Below are positions 58,641-64,000 of a stretch of 64,000 nucleotides of DNA, in pieces (the stretch's first letter is position 1; the number at the start of each line of letters is the position of its first letter). The stretch spans positions 7,561,552 through 7,625,551 of the forward strand of contig NC_089740.1 in NCBI RefSeq assembly GCF_035083965.1, given 5' to 3'. Both the position numbers and the translations under genes were made by a program. Source of the DNA: Branchiostoma lanceolatum (Eukaryota; Chordata; Leptocardii; Amphioxiformes; Branchiostomatidae). The notes below the pieces were generated by a model. That model was not told the DNA's origin, made no database searches, and worked only from the letters and a program-made list of their open reading frames with translations.

Positions 58641-61600
58641 TATACCATCATTGAATGAATATTTTGAATTTCTTTCTCGGTAGCACTATTTTAAGTTAAC
58701 AAAGAGGCTGCTATTAGCTGGAACCGACGCACTCTATTCTGCACGGTCCTGGAGCAAAGCTATCATCCTAACGCTTTACAAAAGAGAGAATGTGTTGTAA
58801 CAAACGGAAATGTTTAAAGTATCAGTCCGCCATTTACGTCCATATTTTTGTAGTTACAGCTTTCAGAATAGAATATTCTCTCTCTCTCTCTCGTCGGGAG
58901 GTTTTAAAAGGCAACTTAAGCTCCGTAGTTTCATGAAACTACTACACATGGCGCATTCTAGACAATTCTTGCCTCAACTTACTTATCTTTTCAAGAACAA
59001 AGGAAATTAGTTGAGGAAGCAATTACTTTTCTCTTGACAGTTGTTTAGTTCACGTGACTACATGGGAACAATCGACATTTCAACGTTGATTTGTAGCAAT
59101 GAGTAATACAATGGGCCATTTTGTTCAGTCAACTCTGTGTGACGCCAAAATGAACAATAGGAAAATTGGTTAGTACTTGTCTACCAAACAAATATAAGGG
59201 GCGCGAAATTTTTGGCTAATTTTCCAAGATAACCGACACGAAAACAATGTCAGTGTTCCATGCCTACCTTCAGACTACGTCCGATGCATGTTGACAATTG
59301 TACAAGCACATGTACGTACAAAACTTCACACATCTAGAATGTATTTTGTTTTCATTTAAATAACGAAGCGCAACAGTAACAAGAACCTCTCACAATACTT
59401 TCTAGCTTTGAGCATATTTCGATGTAACCTGAGTTTTTCGTTACGTGATATGTATGGAGAAATATGATATTTGGCATTAGCTGTATCTAACTGAGAGTTT
59501 GACATGTGTCTATACAATAGATTTTTATCCAGCACATTTGGAGGTATGTCGTGCTTTTCAGACAATAAAGAATTATAAATTACCCTCTACAGTCTCGTTC
59601 AGAATATATTCAGTCAGAATATATTGCATGCTCAAGTGATCCAAACACCTCACAGCATTTGTGACAGAAAAATTGAATCTATTGATAAACAAACAGATAA
59701 AACATCATTGCATTTGTACAATCTCTTATTTTACAAAACATGAATGAAATCAAAGTGTAGGGGCGCTTCAAACATGACAATCTACAGGAAATTTACACTC
59801 GAACGCTTCTACTGGTAAATGGTGAAGAAAACGTGTGATCTATGACGTCATGACCAAATAACCAACGGCTTGGCTTGTGAAAAGTCCAATTAAATATCAA
59901 ATGCTCTCACTCTTAATCTTAGATAGTCACATTTTCGAAAACAAAGTCAAGTAAAGTTGAAAAATTCAAACCCCTTTGCGAGCCTTTTACGATTTCCCGA
60001 TTCCCGAAAAGACCAAAATTTGGCAATTTGGCGGTCTCCTTTGTCACTTTTCAGGTCGCGGCCGGGAGCGGTACTGCAGGTAAGGCTATGATAGGGTATG
60101 AAATTCAAACTTATAACATGTGAAAATTTAGAAGACATTAGGCACAAATCCAGTACAAACTTTCACAGATAGTTCCAGGCATCTTTACATACCTATAGAA
60201 TAACATTTAAGAAACTAGTTGACATGAAAAGGATCGTTTTTTAGGCGCCGCGCTAGGAGCCCATGTAACACCATGTCCGCCGCCTACATCCATGCATACA
60301 TCTTATCCTGTGCGCTATAGTAGGTTAAGGATATATGTTGACATCATACGTTTTTCTATAACAAATTTGACCTTGTACTAAACTGTTCATCTGCTTATAT
60401 GGGGCCGGGGTAAAGGGGCTGTCAGAGAAGCCCCATCGTCGCTCAGAAAACATGGCGATCTTTCACCCCAACATCTGCTTGGAGACCTTATCCGATGTCC
60501 TTTGTCCCTTTACTTGACTGTTCATCCGCTTTCATAATAAACATCTGGACACCAGACCACAAATTGATATGACAAGGACACACGACGATACCAAGTACTA
60601 CAAACTGTCTCCAGATGAAAGAACAATGATTTTTATCATGAGCGCTGGTAAACTAATATCAAGATGGCCCCCAGGCTACCTTTCCTTATTTACTTCGAAT
60701 GTAATCCCTTTACATTTCCAGCAACAACAAAAAACTGTGGTTTTATATTACATTTCACCTAGCATGCTGATTACAGTATGAAAATGTATCCCATAGCATG
60801 TAACATCATTTTGACGTTTCATAGGCATTTGTTCTTCACGGCTCAAAAGCGCCGTCTAGCAGTTCAAAATATTATTGCAGTGTAGTGCTGCAAAAACACC
60901 ACTGATCGTAACCCGGTCACCAGTCTCTACGGGTCGGCTTAGGAGTGCCTTACCAGCCCAGTCTGCTATGCTTTGGTATGTTTCTGTCAGACTGTCTTCT
61001 TAACTGACTTACAGAGTCATTGCCGCCCCTCCAAGTCCGTTAAACCATTCCCCGAGCGGGATAATCTGTCGGGGCGGGCGGTCACCAGTTCCAGCGCCGT
61101 AGAGATACCGGGGATCTCCCCATGGTATGGTAACCAGGCTACACTGATTGCCATGTTGCTGTCAGATAAAGTGCCAGTCATGAAATCTTCGTGTTCTCTA
61201 GTCATTTGTGTCTTCAATGTAAATCGGTTTTGTAAGGAAGATTCACTCAGCTCGGAAAACCGAACTTGGTATTACTGCAATAATATTATAAATTGTCAGG
61301 TGGCGCTTTTGAACCGTCAAGTGCAAGCATCATGCTTGGTGTGCCAAAGAGCGTGTCGTATGTATTCCAATGTTATGCAAACACACCACTGATTGCCAAT
61401 GTTGCTACCAGATAATTTGGCACTTGTAAATCTTGTTATCTGTGTCTCCAATACATAGTTCCCTTAGCGATTTGTGTTTGTGCGAAGTCTTGCAGCTCGG
61501 AAAACTGAACTTGGTTTTGGATACATTTTGAAACATAGCTTGAACTATTTCCTGCAATAATATTCTAAATTCCCAGGTGACGCTTTTGAACCGTCAAGTG

Positions 61601-62489
61601 CAAGCATCATAATTGTGTTGTAGAGCATGCTGTTCAAGTATGTACTCCGACAAAATTTTCACAAGATGATAAACTTTGCAGTGTAGCAACTGGAGGTATG
61701 CAATAATTGGAGTAAATACAGCATGAATTGGAAAATAGACTTTCTTCCATTTATATCTTTTTCTAATAATCCTGATATTTAACCGTCTTCCTGCTGTGGA
61801 TTAGTTTAGAAGCTGCATTTGATTTTGTTACAGCACAACTGAGCATTGATAAGGTTAAAAGATCAGACACAACTCAGCAGGAATATGGTTAAAATGACCA
61901 GGCACCTACCATCCAAAGTAGCCAAGAAAATACACAAGAAAGACAAAATCAGTGATTAAAGGCATCCAGAGCATTTTATGAGGCTTGAAACTTTAATAAA
62001 AAAACTCAACTTTCTAGTCATTCCTACAGATAGTACGTTTCAATAACACTACACCATTACATATCAAAATATAATAGCAAAGATACGATGTCGTTGTGTG
62101 GTGAGAACTGATAGAAAATCCAAACCCGAATAGACTGATCCTGACCGTCCATCACAATTAGCGGTTCGACCAATGAGAGAGTGACTGCATGTCCGTCAAA
62201 TATTTGCATTTTTATGTTTGTAATTTGCATTTCTACGTTTTGACGGAGGTGGGTGGGGCTATGTTATTTACAGTATTTACAGTAGGCGCGTGAAACAAAA
62301 CGATGAACATGTAGATTTTTTTTGTGCCGTTTTTGCGCACCTTTGAAAAGAAATCCGAACGCAAATGTGGTAAACAGTGGCATTAATTTTCAATTTCATA
62401 AAGATTACACCAACTAGAATGTTTCCAATTTCCAAGTCTTATAAATGCTCTGGATGCCTTTAAGAACAAGACAATGAAATACTCTGATT
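58641..62489. other. Non-coding stretch between WSC-family copies
   Basis: Mostly unique AT-rich sequence with a (CT)n run at 58878-58892. Between about 61245 and 61660 a segment containing 'cagctcggaaaac' and 'gcttttgaaccgtcaagtgc' is present twice in tandem. Open frames here (up to 139 codons) show no recognisable domain. No gene can be supported. Confidence 0.55.
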
Positions 62490-63075
62490 TGCCCTAATTC
62501 CATTCACTGACCAATCAGCAAGAAGCAATCGTTTTGAAATTAAGAACATCAAGACATGTTATTCAACCGATCACCAGTTTTATTGTACTTTCTATTGCAA
62601 ATGTTACACCAACATCGAGCACTTCATAGGTTTTTGTATAGTCGAACGTTATGGAAACTGTCAGGATCAAACAAAACAACGAAGGAACAATAACGTATTG
62701 TGCTTCTACAAATGCGAAATTGAAATGTGTAGTTTGGTCTCATCAGAATAATATCCCTTCACACCATGTTCTTTGTAGATCTTAGACTTATTGAACAATT
62801 GATGGTGAAATATTCAAACTTGCAAACTTGTTTCTCAACATTAATCACCCTTCATTCCCCAATACAACGAGTTCACGGATAAAATCGATTAATCTTGATA
62901 GATTAGAACGTGTGGTATTATAAATCTACACGCATTTTGCACTCCATTGTTACTTAATGTTAGCCTTCGGGTTTGAAGACAACTAAATCCCCTCTGTATC
63001 TAAAAAGAAGATCAAAGAAAACATTATTTTGCTCAGCTACGGTAACTTTAAGACGTGCTAAAATTGATGTTAGTG

Positions 63076-63212
63076 TTACTCCGCATCTTCAAACATATCA
63101 TCAGCCTCCATGTCTCCAGTCTCGCCCATCTCCCGTTTGTAGGCGTTCTCCTGTTTCTCCAAGGTGTCGGTCAAGTCGCCCAGAACCTCCCTCAAGTTCA
63201 GCATGCGCTTTT
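63076..63212 (-). CDS. Intact terminal exon of a second WSC-family gene (partial, rest outside window)
   Basis: Minus-strand exon with acceptor CCCCTCAG, 2 + 135 nt in the same phase as the WSC gene's last exon, ending TAA at 63076-63078. It encodes KRMLNLREVLGDLTDTLEKQ and continues through KREMGETGD to FEDAE, matching the WSC tail (LTDTLEK, KREMGETGD, DMFED) with a deletion of about eight residues. No stop or frameshift. Its WSC exons should lie to the right of the window. The 3' flank (62490-63075) also matches the WSC 3' flank. Confidence 0.7.
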
Positions 63213-64000
63213 CTGAGGGGAGGGGAAGATGGTTAAGCTGTGCCAACCTCTAGAACAACGATTGTATCATTTGCATTAGGACTAAATTCTCATCATCCTC
63301 ATCTATCCCCTTAGTCTATTTGACCTTGGGGCACCACAGAAGATCTGACAAAACCCTCCTTGATTGTCTGTTCTTCTAAATGTTCCGCTTAATGTCGTGC
63401 CAGTTCATTCTCTGATATCATTCTCTTTATTCTACCGATGATCCCCAGCATGATAGTTTTTGCTAGTCCCGATGAACGTAACACGTGCACTGCACGAAAA
63501 GTGGGATTTACCGAATTTACCTGGAAGGAGTAAATAGTTGGTAAATATGGTATATGACATTTACCCACCTATACCATATATTTACCAAGTGGTAAATCTA
63601 TTATCTAATGGGGAAAATGGGGAGAGGAAGGTTATACACGAGCAATTCTACAGCACATAAAACCGACCTGTGTTCAGAGTTTGGCCAGACTTCGAGTTTC
63701 CTTGCCTGAAACTCAATGTCTGTTTTTGTTTACCAAAAATAACTTCATTCTATATCTGATGGATTAGGCTGCTAGACTTAGGGTAACTAAAGCCTTCATA
63801 GCCCCTGTAGAATATAAAGCAACTTGCATTTCAGTCCTATCCCTATGAAATATATGACCCTGCCTGGCTGGGATTATGATGGTGATGATACATGTTGTAC
63901 ATTATGTCCTTCACCCTGCCTCAAATAGATTATTTGTATATCACTCCAATCTTGTTGTGAATACAGAAATGTTAAAATTTGAATGACTGAATTTCCCAAA
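63213..64000. other. Last intron of the partial WSC-family gene
   Basis: Expected intron sequence upstream, on the minus strand, of the 63076-63212 exon. It contains a hairpin near 63520-63600 ('ggtaaatatggtatatgac' against 'ctataccatatatttacc'). No further exon recognised. Confidence 0.5.

Noticed and set aside
60973..61392. 139-codon plus-strand frame
   Set aside because: No recognisable domain, no splice context, and the end overlaps a local tandem duplication. Length is within chance for this region.

Overview
This window is intron-rich animal DNA. It has GT-AG introns, AATAAA poly(A) signals, tRNA-derived SINEs, many short terminal-inverted-repeat (TIR) elements and C-rich simple repeats. 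No bacterial-type operons or ribosome binding sites are seen. The gene content (Kuzbanian/ADAM10-type metalloproteases, a MINDY deubiquitinase, a THAP/zinc-finger protein, a secreted WSC protein in a local tandem family) and the density of small DNA transposons suggest an invertebrate deuterostome, most likely a cephalochordate (amphioxus). That placement is inference; no search was possible.

Layout. (1) 361-9626 and 12068-25008, minus strand: two adjacent ADAM10-like genes, each rebuilt from 14 exons with matching intron phases and several identical exon lengths, so a tandem duplication. They encode about 694 and 702 residues: signal peptide, prodomain, furin site, HExGHxxGxxHD zinc site, disintegrin and Cys-rich regions, one membrane span and a very short tail. 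The second gene carries two homologous 132-nt last exons (13371-13502 and 12068-12199), each encoding a complete membrane span, tail and stop. (2) 26487-37704, plus strand: a MINDY-1/2 (FAM63) type K48-linkage deubiquitinase, 10 coding exons and about 602 residues, starting divergently 1.5 kb from ADAM gene 2. It ends in a possible CaaX motif and has a long 3' UTR. (3) 41778-44902, plus strand: a three-exon gene of 598 residues joining a THAP domain, about 23 decapeptide repeats and six C2H2 zinc fingers. (4) 46503-48668, minus strand: a three-exon secreted WSC-domain protein of 175 residues with an acidic helical tail.

From about 48.7 to 63.2 kb the 5' part and the 3' part of the WSC locus have been copied repeatedly. 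One truncated signal-peptide exon (50551-50606), three decayed terminal exons (53308, 55290, 57319) sharing the same 1-base insertion, and one intact terminal exon of a further paralogue (63076-63212, rest outside the window) lie in the same orientation, inside repeat units of about 2 kb.

Introns and gaps hold a rich set of small mobile elements, several with recognisable target-site duplications: a hAT-type element with an exact 8-bp duplication, TA-flanked pogo/mariner-type elements, long hairpins, nested elements, four SINE copies, and a 43-bp minisatellite that occurs at three places. All exon joins were worked out by hand from splice sites, reading phase and remembered family patterns. 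For all four genes the summed exon lengths are divisible by three with no internal stop seen. No transcript data were available.
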